Source: Gemmatimonadota bacterium (GTDB lineage Bacteria; Gemmatimonadota; Gemmatimonadetes; Longimicrobiales; Gaopeijiaceae). From it: a stretch of 64,000 bases of DNA. The position numbers were made by a program, and so were the translations under genes. Below the pieces are notes generated by a model, which saw only the letters and a program-made list of their open reading frames with translations, did no database searches and was not told the DNA's origin. Below are positions 35,710 through 44,581 of this stretch, one piece after another. The DNA is taken from assembly GCA_022827345.1 (NCBI GenBank), contig JAJDTB010000009.1, positions 62,001 through 126,000 of the forward strand, written 5' to 3'. The stretch's first letter is position 1, and every line of letters starts with the position of its first letter.

Positions 35710-36960
35710 ATGCACTGGAGACAGCCCCGGCCGCGTTTCAACACAGCGCTCATTCGGCTATTGATGCCGCTCGCCGCTATCGGGGGCACTGCGTGCGAGG
35801 ACGCCGCGGAGACCGATGGTGCAGACATCGATGTCACCGCCGAGTCACGGGACAGTGCCGGAGTGCGGATCGTGGAAAACGCTCGTCCGGCCGACGACTC
35901 CCGGCTGCCGTGGCGGATCGGCCCGGCCCCTGCCGTGTCGATCGGCGTGGAGTCCGGCGAAGAACCGTACATGCTCCACGAGGCCGACGACGCCCTGACG
36001 CTCGCCGACGGCCGGATCGTGATCGCGAACACGGGCACCAACGAGCTTCGGGTCTTCGATGCAACCGGTGCCCACCAGGCCACATGGGGCGGCGCGGGAG
36101 GGGGGCCGGGCGAGTTCGCCGCACTGGCCGGCGTCGATACCTGGCCTGGCGATTCGATCGTGGCGTGGGACGGCCGGACAGGGGCGGTCTCCGTCTTCGA
36201 CTCCGACGGCGGGTTCGGTCGCTCGTTCGTGCTCGAGACGGGTGAGGAGCGTCCGCTCACGCCGCGGTTCGCATTCCGCGACGGCAGCTTCCTGGGCCTG
36301 ACCGAAGAGGCGACGGGCGACGGATACCGGCGCTCGGAGGTGTCCTATGAGCGCCGCACGGCCGATGGTGCGATGCTCCTCTCCTACGGCACGCACCCGG
36401 GGCGGGAGTCCTTCTTCGGGTTCGCCGGCGGCATGCCCATCATGTTGGCGGGCCTGCCGTTCAGCCGCTTCCTCGTGGAGGGAGCCTGGGGAGATCTGGT
36501 CATCATTTCCCCCAACGACGACTACGAGATTCGCGCTTACGACGGCGCCGACGGCTCGCTCGCCAGGATCGTTCGCCGCGAGCACGCGAATCGCGCACCG
36601 ACCTACGCCGAGGCCGAACAGTTGTTCGAAGACAACCTGGCCAGGATCAGCTTGCCGGAGCAGGCCCTCAGCTCGTTTCGCGAAGCCTTTCCGAATGTGC
36701 CGGTGGTGGAGCGTTTCCCGGCATATGACGGCATTCTGGTCGACGGCCTCGACCATCTCTGGGTCCGCGAGGCCAAGTTCACCGGCACGGAGCGGCCGGT
36801 GCCGCTATGGACGGTATTCGATCCGGAGGGACGCGTTCTCGGGTTCATTGAAACGCCTGACGGGCTGACCATCCTGGAAATTGGCGCCGACTACGTCCTG
36901 GGCCACACAACCGACGACTTGGGCGTGGAGTCGGTGCAGGTGTGGCCGCTGGAGCGGTAG
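35710..36960 (+). CDS. Six-bladed beta-propeller lipoprotein (paralogue C)
   Basis: A 416-residue paralogue of the two propellers at 20759 and 21970. It has a signal peptide ending GGTACED (probable lipid cysteine), the shared opening RDSAGVRIVENA, and blades including IANTGTNELRVFDATG, GGAGGGPGEFAAL and LWTVFDPEGRVLGFIETPDG. It is more diverged than A and B are from each other. A strong GGAGGAGG site precedes the ATG, and a promoter-like TTGACA/TACCCT lies upstream. The ligand is unknown. Confidence 0.82.
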   Translation: MHWRQPRPRFNTALIRLLMPLAAIGGTACEDAAETDGADIDVTAESRDSAGVRIVENARPADDSRLPWRIGPAPAVSIGVESGEEPYMLHEADDALTLADGRIVIANTGTNELRVFDATGAHQATWGGAGGGPGEFAALAGVDTWPGDSIVAWDGRTGAVSVFDSDGGFGRSFVLETGEERPLTPRFAFRDGSFLGLTEEATGDGYRRSEVSYERRTADGAMLLSYGTHPGRESFFGFAGGMPIMLAGLPFSRFLVEGAWGDLVIISPNDDYEIRAYDGADGSLARIVRREHANRAPTYAEAEQLFEDNLARISLPEQALSSFREAFPNVPVVERFPAYDGILVDGLDHLWVREAKFTGTERPVPLWTVFDPEGRVLGFIETPDGLTILEIGADYVLGHTTDDLGVESVQVWPLER

Positions 36961-36980
36961 GGGACCAGACTCCGCGCTGG

Positions 36981-37400
36981 TTACAGAACGGTGAACCCTT
37001 CCCGGTGCGCCGCCTGCGAGAGGCGATCGTCACTGCAGACCAGGTCCAGCCGCTGCGGGTCTTCATCGGCGGCCGTCAGTGCCGCCGCCAGCTGCAAGGC
37101 GTCGGCCGCGCGCAGGGGGTGAAGCCGGAGCAGCCTCATGGCCCGCTTGCGCAGTTGCTCCAGAGGCTCGATCTCCAGCCAGGCGGTCGCCAGCAGCTCA
37201 AGCTGGTTCATTGCCCGGTTGAACCCGCCCGCTTCGAAACGGCGCTCCCGCTCGAGACGGTTCAGGGCCGAAGCGCACTCGATCCGGCTTCCCCACCAGG
37301 TCACGATCACCGGATCCCGCCGGATCGTCTCCCGGCGCTCCGCGCTCTGTGGCTCGTCTACAAGGAGCGCGACCAGCGCCGAGGAATCCCAGTATTTCAA
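36981..37400 (-). CDS. PIN-domain (VapC-type) toxin
   Basis: A 139-residue PIN RNase. The acidic residues of the active site can be placed: YWDSSALVALLVDE, the glutamate of RIECASAL, the aspartate of RAADALQLAAAL and VCSDDRLSQAA near the C-terminus. The start is TTG 37400, overlapping the antitoxin stop as TTGA, so the pair is translationally coupled. VapC toxins cut specific tRNA or rRNA sites. Confidence 0.9.
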   Translation of the reverse strand: MKYWDSSALVALLVDEPQSAERRETIRRDPVIVTWWGSRIECASALNRLERERRFEAGGFNRAMNQLELLATAWLEIEPLEQLRKRAMRLLRLHPLRAADALQLAAALTAADEDPQRLDLVCSDDRLSQAAHREGFTVL

Positions 37401-37696
37401 CGGCTCGCCCGGCGCTCGGCCGCGATGATCTCGCTGGCCGGGACACCTCCGGTCAGCCGTGGTACCGGTCCCCCCAGGAATCGCTCGACATCAAGCGGTG
37501 CGCGTGGTGGGACCGCAACGCCCCGGCTCAGCAGCTCGGCAGCAGCGCGGTCCGCGCCGGGGCCGTCAACGCGACAGGGTTCAATCCGCGCGACCGGCGT
37601 GCCCCGATGCGTGATCAATACGGTCTCTCCGCGGCGCACCTCGCTCAGCAGCCCACTGAGTCCGTTCTTCGTTTCGCTGACGCTAGCCCGTTTCAT
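37397..37696 (-). CDS. Phd/YefM-type antitoxin
   Basis: A 99-residue antitoxin of the prevent-host-death family: MKRASVSETKNGLSGLL, then VRRGETVLITHRGTPVARI, which form the DNA-binding half, and a disordered toxin-binding tail. It precedes and overlaps the PIN toxin gene. No ribosome site precedes the ATG; the near-palindrome TGGCCATAATGGCCA starts 1 nt before it and is the likely autorepression site. Confidence 0.88.
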   Translation of the reverse strand: MKRASVSETKNGLSGLLSEVRRGETVLITHRGTPVARIEPCRVDGPGADRAAAELLSRGVAVPPRAPLDVERFLGGPVPRLTGGVPASEIIAAERRASR

Positions 37697-37697
37697 C

Positions 37698-37712
37698 TGG
37701 CCATAATGGCCA
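37698..37712. promoter_or_regulatory. Operator-like near-palindrome before the Phd/PIN operon
   Basis: TGGCCATAATGGCCA is palindromic except at its centre, and a further GGCC half-site follows at 37722. It directly abuts the antitoxin start codon, as expected for Phd-type autorepression. Confidence 0.6.
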
Positions 37713-37800
37713 TGTTAATGTGGCCTGTCAAGCGTCAAAGGCCAGCGCGATCAATCGACTTGGGTGCGCACGGGCATGGCTCCGCACCCATCGCCTGATA

Positions 37801-39240
37801 TCACTCCAATTCCGGCAACACATTCTTCTGCAGCCGGCACATCTCGTCGATCAAGGCCACCGATTGCCGGTAGGACTCGGTCGTGGGATCCAGGAGCAGC
37901 GCCTGGAGGAGGGGGCGCCGCGAGCGGGATGCGAAAGCGTCCACGAGGAGCCGGTTGATGCTGACCTGGGTGCGCAGCAGCGCCAGGATGCCCTCGGGCA
38001 GCGGCTTCATGGTGAACGGGTGCAATCCAGATGCACATGCTCTGGCCGGAACCTCTACGACCGCGCCGTCGGGCAGGCCCGGGATGCAGGCCACGTTGGG
38101 AACGTTGACCGCGTCCAGGTAGCGCTTCTTGCCGCAAAGGACTCCTTCGAGAAGGGGGACGGCGAGTTCGCCGGAAGGTGACAGGGGCGCATCTGCGGAC
38201 GACTGCGTGTCGGTGCCCGCATCGCCCTCGTGCTCCTGCCGGATGTCCCGCGCAGGCTCCTGCCGGCCGTCCCGCGCACGCTCCTCGCGGCTGCCCCGCG
38301 CGCGCTCCCGCCGCTCCCCGGGGAACAGCGGCGTCTGGGTCGGATTATCGCCGAGGTTGTAGATCCAGGTGGGGACTTCGCCGGTCTCCCAGGGATGGCC
38401 ATCGGCCGGGTCGTAGAAGAACTGGAGCGCGCTGCTGGCGAGGAAGTCGCCCGCCCAGCGGATGTACTCGCCGATGTGATTGGCGCCGGGGCTGGGGAAG
38501 CGGCCGAAAACGCGGAAGAGGATGCGGCTGAGCGCGATCTCGTCCCAGTCGTGCATCAGGTCGCCGGTACGCTCGCGCTGGCGCAGCCGGGGGTAGAGGT
38601 CGTCGCCGGTTTCGCGGTCGGTCACGGATTCGAACCAGGAGAAGTGGTTCAGGCCGCTCGCGCGGGCGTCCAGGCGCTCGGGCGGGAGTTCCAGGATGCG
38701 CGCCATCTGCTCGATGCCGTGGAAGACGCCGTGGCACAGGCCGACTGTGCGGATGTCGCTCAGGCGGCTCACCGCTTCGCAGAGCTTGGTCAGGGGATTG
38801 GTGTAGTTGACGAGCCAGGCGTCCGGGCAGTGGCGTTCCATGGCGTGGGCGACGTCGACGGTCGGCCCCATGTTGCGGAGCGCGTGGAAGAGGCCGCCGG
38901 GCCCGCCGTTCTCGCCGTAGATCTGGCGGAAGCCGAAGGCGCGGGGCACGTGGAAGTCCTGTGCCCAGTAGAAGTAGCGGTTGATTTCGATCGAGAGGAT
39001 GACGGCGTCGGCGCCGGGGAGGGCGTCGGCCACGCGGGTGGAGCTCGTCACCGTGGCCGAGCGGTCCAGGCGGTGCGCGACGGCCTGGGCGTAGTCGGAC
39101 GCGCGCGGCAGCCCCGACGGGTCGATGTCGACCAGGGCGATCTCGATGCCGCTGTCGCAGAGGGGGTCGCTGAGGAGGATGTCGCGGATGGAGGCGGGGC
39201 CGAATTCGCGGCTGCCGGCGCCGACGAGGACGATCTTCAT
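37801..39240 (-). CDS. Glycoside hydrolase family 4-type NAD-dependent glycosidase with repeat insert
   Basis: A 479-residue enzyme of the GH4 alpha-glucosidase/6-phospho-glucosidase/alpha-galactosidase family. Members use NAD+ and a divalent metal in a redox-elimination mechanism. The N-terminal dinucleotide motif is VLVGAGSREFGP, followed by NYTNPLTKLCEAV, GLCHGVFHG (metal-binding Cys/His) and GLNHFSWF. Residues about 300-350 are a charged Arg/Glu-rich insert coded by a 24-nt tandem repeat, absent from ordinary GH4 enzymes. The ATG overlaps the upstream symporter stop as ATGA, so uptake and hydrolysis are coupled. The exact sugar is unknown. Confidence 0.87.
   Translation of the reverse strand: MKIVLVGAGSREFGPASIRDILLSDPLCDSGIEIALVDIDPSGLPRASDYAQAVAHRLDRSATVTSSTRVADALPGADAVILSIEINRYFYWAQDFHVPRAFGFRQIYGENGGPGGLFHALRNMGPTVDVAHAMERHCPDAWLVNYTNPLTKLCEAVSRLSDIRTVGLCHGVFHGIEQMARILELPPERLDARASGLNHFSWFESVTDRETGDDLYPRLRQRERTGDLMHDWDEIALSRILFRVFGRFPSPGANHIGEYIRWAGDFLASSALQFFYDPADGHPWETGEVPTWIYNLGDNPTQTPLFPGERRERARGSREERARDGRQEPARDIRQEHEGDAGTDTQSSADAPLSPSGELAVPLLEGVLCGKKRYLDAVNVPNVACIPGLPDGAVVEVPARACASGLHPFTMKPLPEGILALLRTQVSINRLLVDAFASRSRRPLLQALLLDPTTESYRQSVALIDEMCRLQKNVLPELE
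38232..38327 (+). repeat. 24-bp tandem repeat (4 units) inside the GH4 gene
   Basis: Four units start at 38232, 38256, 38280 and 38304, each opening GCTCC. They code on the minus strand for an octapeptide series of the type R-x-x-R-Q-E-x-A. The unit length is a multiple of three, so the frame is kept. Confidence 0.75.
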
Positions 39241-41108
39241 GGGGTCTCGGACGCCGCGGCCGAGCCGACCAGCGTTGGGCTGCCATCGTCGGAGGGCAGG
39301 GGCTGACCTGCGCCACCGGGGGGCGGGTTGTCGGCGTCGGCCAGCCGCACGGTCACGACAGCGGCTGCGACGGAAACCGCCAGCAGCAGCACGCCGACAA
39401 GGGCCCGTCCCGTCAGCATGCAGCCGATCCCGAGCAGGCTGCCGTAGACGAAGAGCGCGCCGAAGCCGAAGCCCGTCCACATGCGGGCCGCCCCCGGATC
39501 GCCCGACACCACGCCGGTCCGCGCCGCGACCGGGGCCCACCAGCCGCCCGGCCGCACCCGCCGGTGGAAGCGGTCCAGCACTTCGTCCCTTTCGGGGCTT
39601 GTGAAACGGATCACAATCAGCCAGACCAGCGTGCAGGTGACGAGGATGACCACGGCCCGCACCAAGTCCATCTCCGGCGCGTAGAAGCGGTCTGCAAAGT
39701 TCAGGAATGCGGCCGGCAAGGGAATGGCGGCCTGCACCGCGCCCAGGAGCAGGCGGCCGTTCGCAAGCACCACCGAGCCCGCCATGGCGGCGATCTCCGC
39801 CCACGCGTTCACCCGCCACCAGTACCACCGGAGCAGCCATACCACCGCGACGCCCGCCGTCAACTCGATGACATAGATCCACCCTCGCTGGATCGACTCC
39901 ATCTGCCAGGCCACGAAAGCCGCCAGCACGGCCAGCCCCACCACCGCCACCCGCGACGCGGTCACGTAGTGGCGCTCGGACGCGTCGCGCCTGACGAAAC
40001 GGCGATACATGTCGTTCACCATGTACGAAGCGCCCCAGCACAGGTGCGTATCCATGGTGCTCATGAAGGCCGCGAGAAAGGTCGCGACCATCAGGCCGCG
40101 AAGCCCTGCGGGCATGAGTTCGCGGATCATCATCGGGTACGCGAGCTCCGGGTCGGCCAGCAGCGCCGGATCCGCCCCCGCTCCCATCGGGAACACCAGC
40201 AGCGACCCCAGTCCGGCCACGATCCACGGCCACGTCAGCAGCACCGTCCCCGCGAAGGCGAACCAGAGCGACGCCATGACCGACTGCCGCTCGTCCCGGG
40301 TCGCGAACAAGCGCTGCGCGGTATACCCGCCGCCCTGGCCGCTCCTCATCCACAGAATCAGGATCAGGCACAGGAACGACAGCACCTCGAGGGAGGACGC
40401 GTTCGCCGCGGTCGGCACAAGGTCCAGCGCACCCGGCGGCGCGTCCGGCTGCTCCCGGATCGCTTCGGCCATCCCGCTGGGGCCCCCGAACCGCGCCAGC
40501 ACGATCCCCGCCAGCGTGATCGACCCGAACATGCCCGCCGCGAACTGCAGCACGTCGGTCACCACCACCCCCCACAGCCCCGACGCCACCGTGTAGACCA
40601 GCGCCAGCCCCACGCACACGGTCAGCGTCAGCGCGGCGTCCCACCCGAGCAGCACCTGGCTGAACTTCACCATCGCCAGCATCACCCAGCCCATGATGAC
40701 CGCGTTCTTCACCAGCCCCTGGTACACCGCCGAGACCCCTCGCAGGATCCGCGCGGGCGCCCCCCCGTAGCGCAGCTCGATCACCTCGGCGTCGGTAAGG
40801 ACCCCGGCCCGCCGCAACAGCCGCGCGTAGAAGAAGGTCAGCATCAGGATGCCGGCCGCCTCGTACCACCACAGCCAGTTGCCGAACACTCCCTGGCGGC
40901 GAACCAGAGCCGCCGTCGCCAGGGGCGCGTCGCTCGCGAACCAGGTCGCCGCGATGGACGTGCCCGCGATCCACCAGGGCAGCGACCGCCCCGCCACGAA
41001 ATAGTCCTCGACGCTGCGCCCCGCGCGCCGGGCGAGACGAAGCCCGATCGACAACACGAGCGCGCCGTAGAGCGCGACGACGATCCAGTCGGCTGTGCCG
41101 AGGCTCAC
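39237..41108 (-). CDS. Sodium:solute symporter family protein
   Basis: A 623-residue membrane protein of the SSS family with about 13-15 helices. Landmarks are SVEDYFVAGRSLPWWIAG near the N-terminus, the TM region SIAATWFASDAPL, GLWGVVVTDVLQF, and LRGLMVATFLAAFMSTMDTH with the Na+-site serines and threonine. It lies between the PIG-L gene (20 nt gap) and GH4 (4-nt overlap), so it probably imports the glycoside or sugar that GH4 processes. Confidence 0.9.
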   Translation of the reverse strand: MSLGTADWIVVALYGALVLSIGLRLARRAGRSVEDYFVAGRSLPWWIAGTSIAATWFASDAPLATAALVRRQGVFGNWLWWYEAAGILMLTFFYARLLRRAGVLTDAEVIELRYGGAPARILRGVSAVYQGLVKNAVIMGWVMLAMVKFSQVLLGWDAALTLTVCVGLALVYTVASGLWGVVVTDVLQFAAGMFGSITLAGIVLARFGGPSGMAEAIREQPDAPPGALDLVPTAANASSLEVLSFLCLILILWMRSGQGGGYTAQRLFATRDERQSVMASLWFAFAGTVLLTWPWIVAGLGSLLVFPMGAGADPALLADPELAYPMMIRELMPAGLRGLMVATFLAAFMSTMDTHLCWGASYMVNDMYRRFVRRDASERHYVTASRVAVVGLAVLAAFVAWQMESIQRGWIYVIELTAGVAVVWLLRWYWWRVNAWAEIAAMAGSVVLANGRLLLGAVQAAIPLPAAFLNFADRFYAPEMDLVRAVVILVTCTLVWLIVIRFTSPERDEVLDRFHRRVRPGGWWAPVAARTGVVSGDPGAARMWTGFGFGALFVYGSLLGIGCMLTGRALVGVLLLAVSVAAAVVTVRLADADNPPPGGAGQPLPSDDGSPTLVGSAAASETP

Positions 41109-42905
41109 GATGCGCGCGCCCTATCCGCTCATCCGGCCGGCGGGCGCGGCCAGAGTACGTTGGACAGGATCCGGTACGCCCCCGGCACCCCGTACGGCAG
41201 CTGCCGGTGCAGCGCCAGCGCCAGGTAACTGTAGCGACCCGCTCCGACCTCCGCCGCCAGCCAGACGCCCAGCTGCGGCTCCTGGCCCGTGTCATGCGTT
41301 TCGACCAGCGGCGTGTACGCAGGATCCCATTCGGTGAAGAACTTCGAGCCCCGCTGCTCCAGCCAGCCGTCGAAATCGGCCGAGGAGATCCGGTTCGGGC
41401 CGGCCAGCAGCGGATGATCCGGTGCCAGCAATTCGACCGGCGCGTCCTCTTCCGACACTTCCTCCGCCCCCTGCGGCAGCGACGCCGGATAGGGCGCCAT
41501 CTCGCCCGGCACAAACTCCTGCGTCTGGTAGAGCACGACCACGTTGCCGCCGCCCCGCGAGTAGTCGAGCAGCCGCTGGTTGTTCTCGATCAGGTCGCGC
41601 CGAACCGCGTATGCGCGCGTCCCAACCACGATCGCGTCGAAACCCTCCAGCGCACCCCCGGTCAGGTCGGCCTCTCCAAGCAGCCGCACGGTCGCGCCGA
41701 GCGCTTCGATCGCCGCCGGCACCTGGTCCCCCACGCCCATCACATAGCCGACGGTCACGCCGTCGAGGGGCGCCGCCGCCACCGACCGGACCAGGGTGCT
41801 TGCCGGGTGCCGCAGCCTCGCGAGCGGCAGATCGCGATGGTCGATCGTCCGGTAGCCGGCGCGGTACTCGCGCTCGGTGCCGTCCCGCATGGCCCGCACG
41901 ACCGCATCGACTACAGCGTCGCCGGTCCAATCCGGGGCGGGTGTGATGGAGAAAAGAGCCTCGGCCACCTCGCCCCGGCTGCGGAAGCCGTGCCGCACCG
42001 AGGAGGGCGTCCCAGTCCAGCCTGCGGGAAGTTCGAGCCTCGCCTCGGCGGAAACATCCGGCGCATGGGCCTCCATCCGCACGAGAACCGGGATCGAGCG
42101 GCTGACGCCGCCATCACCCCCATCGCTCTCCCCAGGCACGATTCGCACGGCCGGGGTCATCGATACCGCCACCGGAGGCAGCACCTCCGCTCGCCGCGCA
42201 AGGGAACCGTACGGCGTGTTCGGCACCCATCCAACGATGGGTTGCGTCCGGGCCACCTCGATTCCGTCCACCACCAGGTCGAGCTCGGCGAAGAACCGGG
42301 GCGACCGCCATGGCAGATGCAAGGCTGAGGAGTCCGAGACCTGATAGTGGTTTGTCGCCAGTCCATCACGGTGGAAGTGCGGCCCCTCGGTCGCGGCATC
42401 GGCGGGAATCCGGACATCCGTTCGTCCGTCCGGTGAGACCTCCACGGCCTCGCCGCCGCCGGGAACAATCCGTGCCCCGACCACCTCGACGCGCCCGGGG
42501 ACCGCACTCTCGACCCGCACGACTACCCCCACCACCTCACCCGGCACGACCACCGCGCCCCCGGCGCCCGCCACGCCACCCCCCCCGCCGCCAGCCGCCG
42601 CCAACTCGGCCACCACCTCCACCCCCGCCGCGGCGACGATCGCGTCCTCGAACTGCCGCTCCTTCACGGCCAGCTGAAAGCCCATCTCCGCCGACACCCC
42701 CGCACCACCCCTCACGGCACGCAGCAACGCCAGCCCGCGCGCGAGCCCGGCCACCGAAGCCCCCGGCGCGGTGAAGTCGAAGTCGCGAACCACCTCGTCG
42801 ATGACCTCCTGCACATCCGCCAGCCGCCCGGCCACACCCGGATCGACCTCCTCGCCCAGGAGCGCCGGCAGCCCCGTGAGCCTGGTGTCGAGTCCGGCGA
42901 AGAAG

Positions 42906-43041
42906 TTGTCCGCCACTTGTGGCCCATTCTGGCCGACAACACCGATTCCCTGACCGTTGTCCGCCATATCGGGCCGATTCTGGCCGACAAACGCTCCATT
43001 TCGACCGTTGTCCGCCAATTCGGGCCCATTTTGGCCGACAA
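42906..43041. repeat. Three tandem 34-bp palindromic elements, 51-bp period, inside the PIG-L gene
   Basis: Copies at 42906-42939, 42957-42990 and 43008-43041 each begin TTGTCCGCCA and end TGGCCGACAA; the linkers are 17 nt. The 51-nt period keeps the frame and codes for V-G-Q-N-x-P-x-x-A-D-N units on the minus strand. Arms are identical to the intergenic copy at 19810 and nearly so to that at 12870. Confidence 0.88.
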
Positions 43042-43062
43042 ATCCACCCTCCCGCGGGCGGC

Positions 43063-43134
43063 CGCGTGGCTCCGGGTGGTTGCGTGGCTCCGGGCGGTTG
43101 CGTGGCTCCGGGCGGTCCCGTGGCTCCGGGCGGC
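43063..43134 (+). repeat. 18-bp tandem repeat (4 units) inside the PIG-L gene
   Basis: Units at 43063, 43081, 43099 and 43117 share the core CGTGGCTCCGGG. They code for the minus-strand hexapeptide series PEPRxR. They lie directly next to the three palindromic elements, so this segment has expanded by two separate repeat types. Confidence 0.82.
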
Positions 43135-44059
43135 CGCGTACCTCCTGCCCGGTCCCATCGAGCCGCTCGTACCAGTACACCTGCCCGCCGCCCCGCCTCA
43201 TCCGCCCCGACGTCTGCGACCGCTGCAGGCTCAGGCCGAGGCTCGCCCAGCGCTGGTAGGTGGTCCCGAGCGACGGAGAGTAGCCGTTCGCATCCACCGC
43301 GACGTGGTACGGCTCGCCCACGCGCACGCCGCCGCGATAGACCCGCGGCACCTGCCACGGCCGCAGCCCCTCGCGCGCGATCTGCTCCGGAAAACGGGTG
43401 GGATCGGCCGCCGCGGCGACCGCCTCCGGGGTGAGCACCCCTGCGCGTGATGGTTCCCGTGGCCGTCCCGCCGCGTCCCGTGAAAACGCGACACGACCGC
43501 GAACGGGCGATTGAGGCGGATCACGCGCACCATGTCCTCCAGGACGGCCTCGCGGTCCCAGCTCCGGAACGCCTCCTCGACGGACTTCGAGTAGCCGTAG
43601 TCGAGGGCGGTCGTGAAGTAGAGGTCGTCAAGGCCGTAGTAGCGCCCCGAGAGGACGAGTTCGCGGGTGCGGATCAGGCCCAGGCCGTCGAAGAGCTCGG
43701 GGCCGATCGCGTTGGCGCCCGCTTCGCCGCGGTTGAGGCTGAGCAGGGCGGTGCGGGCGCCCCAGCCGCGGCTGGCCAGGGTGAGCATGCCGGAGTGCTC
43801 GTCGTCGGGGTGGGCGGTGACGTGCAGGATGCTGGCCGTGGTGGCGAGCTTGCGGATCCGGTGCCAGGCGCCCGCCGCGCCGCGGTCGGGGTGCAGCTCC
43901 TCGCCGGGGATGGGGCGGGGGAAGGCGAGGACGCGGTCGGGGGTGGGCGGGGGCCGGGTCGCCGGTGGGACCTGCGCGGCTGGCCAGGCGTGGGCCGCGC
44001 CCGGCGTCGCCAGTGCGGCGATGGCCGCCAGGAAGACCCGTGCCGACATCCGCCGCTCC

Positions 44060-44410
44060 CTACCGCGCCACCATCGGTCCCACCGGCCGGCCGCCCATGA
44101 GGTGCAGGTGCAGGTGGTAGATCTCCTGGCCGCCGTGGTCCTTGCAGTTGATCATCACCCGGTAGCCGTCGTCGGCGATCCCCTCCTCCTCGGCGATGTG
44201 CGCCGCGACGCGCAGCATCCTTCCCAGCAGGGCTTCGTCCTCGTCCGACACGTCGGCCAGGGTGGGGATCACGCGGTTGGGCACGATGAGAACGTGCGTG
44301 GGGGTGAGGGGGCGGATGTCGCGGAAGGCGGTGACGAGGTCGTCCCGGTAGACGATGTCGGCGGGAATCTCGCCGCTTACGATCTTCGAGAAGAGGGTGT
44401 CCTGGGCCAT
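44060..44410 (-). CDS. HIT-family (histidine triad) nucleotide-binding protein
   Basis: A 116-residue HinT-like purine nucleoside phosphoramidase. The triad motif is [16 protein letters not shown] at the C-terminus; the N-terminus [20 protein letters not shown] and [13 protein letters not shown] are also family hallmarks. The ATG at 44410 has GAGGAG upstream. It is first in the operon running into the PIG-L gene 10 nt downstream. Confidence 0.94.
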   Translation of the reverse strand: MAQDTLFSKIVSGEIPADIVYRDDLVTAFRDIRPLTPTHVLIVPNRVIPTLADVSDEDEALLGRMLRVAAHIAEEEGIADDGYRVMINCKDHGGQEIYHLHLHLMGGRPVGPMVAR

Positions 44411-44556
44411 GTGGGCTCCTCATGGTCCGGCTGGAGGGTCGGGGTGGATGGGGGCGTGATCGGCGGGCCGGGAAGTGAACCATACATCGCCCGCAGCCGT
44501 GCTTCCAGCGGTGCGGAGGCGAAGTTCCGGGGGCCGCGTCCGAATCTCCGCCCTGA

Positions 44557-44579
44557 GGCAGCCCGCCGCGCGGGCTGCC
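44557..44579 (-). terminator. Strong GC hairpin ending the SusC/SusD operon
   Basis: Perfect 9-bp arms GGCAGCCCG (44557-44565) and CGGGCTGCC (44571-44579) with a 5-nt loop lie directly after the stop of the last operon gene. There is no T-run. Confidence 0.6.
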
Positions 44580-44581
44580 GG

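Larger units (their letters stand above)
41129..44049 (-). pseudogene. PIG-L (LmbE-like) deacetylase family gene, frameshifted at a G-run and carrying in-frame repeats
   Basis: Two frames make one gene of about 973 codons. The first (44049 to about 43440) has a signal peptide and the PIG-L zinc motifs VTAHPDDEHSG and HGNHHAQG. The second continues with LTPEAVAAAADPTRFPEQIA through a beta-sandwich region to a C-terminal glutamine-amidotransferase-like fold (GVTVGYVMGVGDQVPAAIEA, FDAIVVGTRAYAVR). The break is at the four-base run CCCC (43438-43441): a fifth base would restore the frame. It may be a sequencing error, a phase-variable tract or true decay. Between the halves lie hexapeptide repeats (PEPRxR) and three 17-residue VGQN...ADN repeats. 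Confidence 0.78.

Noticed and set aside
37801-41514. A single 1237-codon minus-strand frame spanning GH4 and the symporter
   Set aside because: Only the part below 39240 matches GH4; above that it is the wrong frame of the symporter, whose true frame shows all SSS motifs and stops in an ATGA overlap.
42906-43041. A CRISPR array, suggested by regularly spaced palindromic repeats
   Set aside because: Spacers are only 17 nt and similar to each other, there are three units, the unit keeps an open reading frame in a gene, and no cas genes are near.
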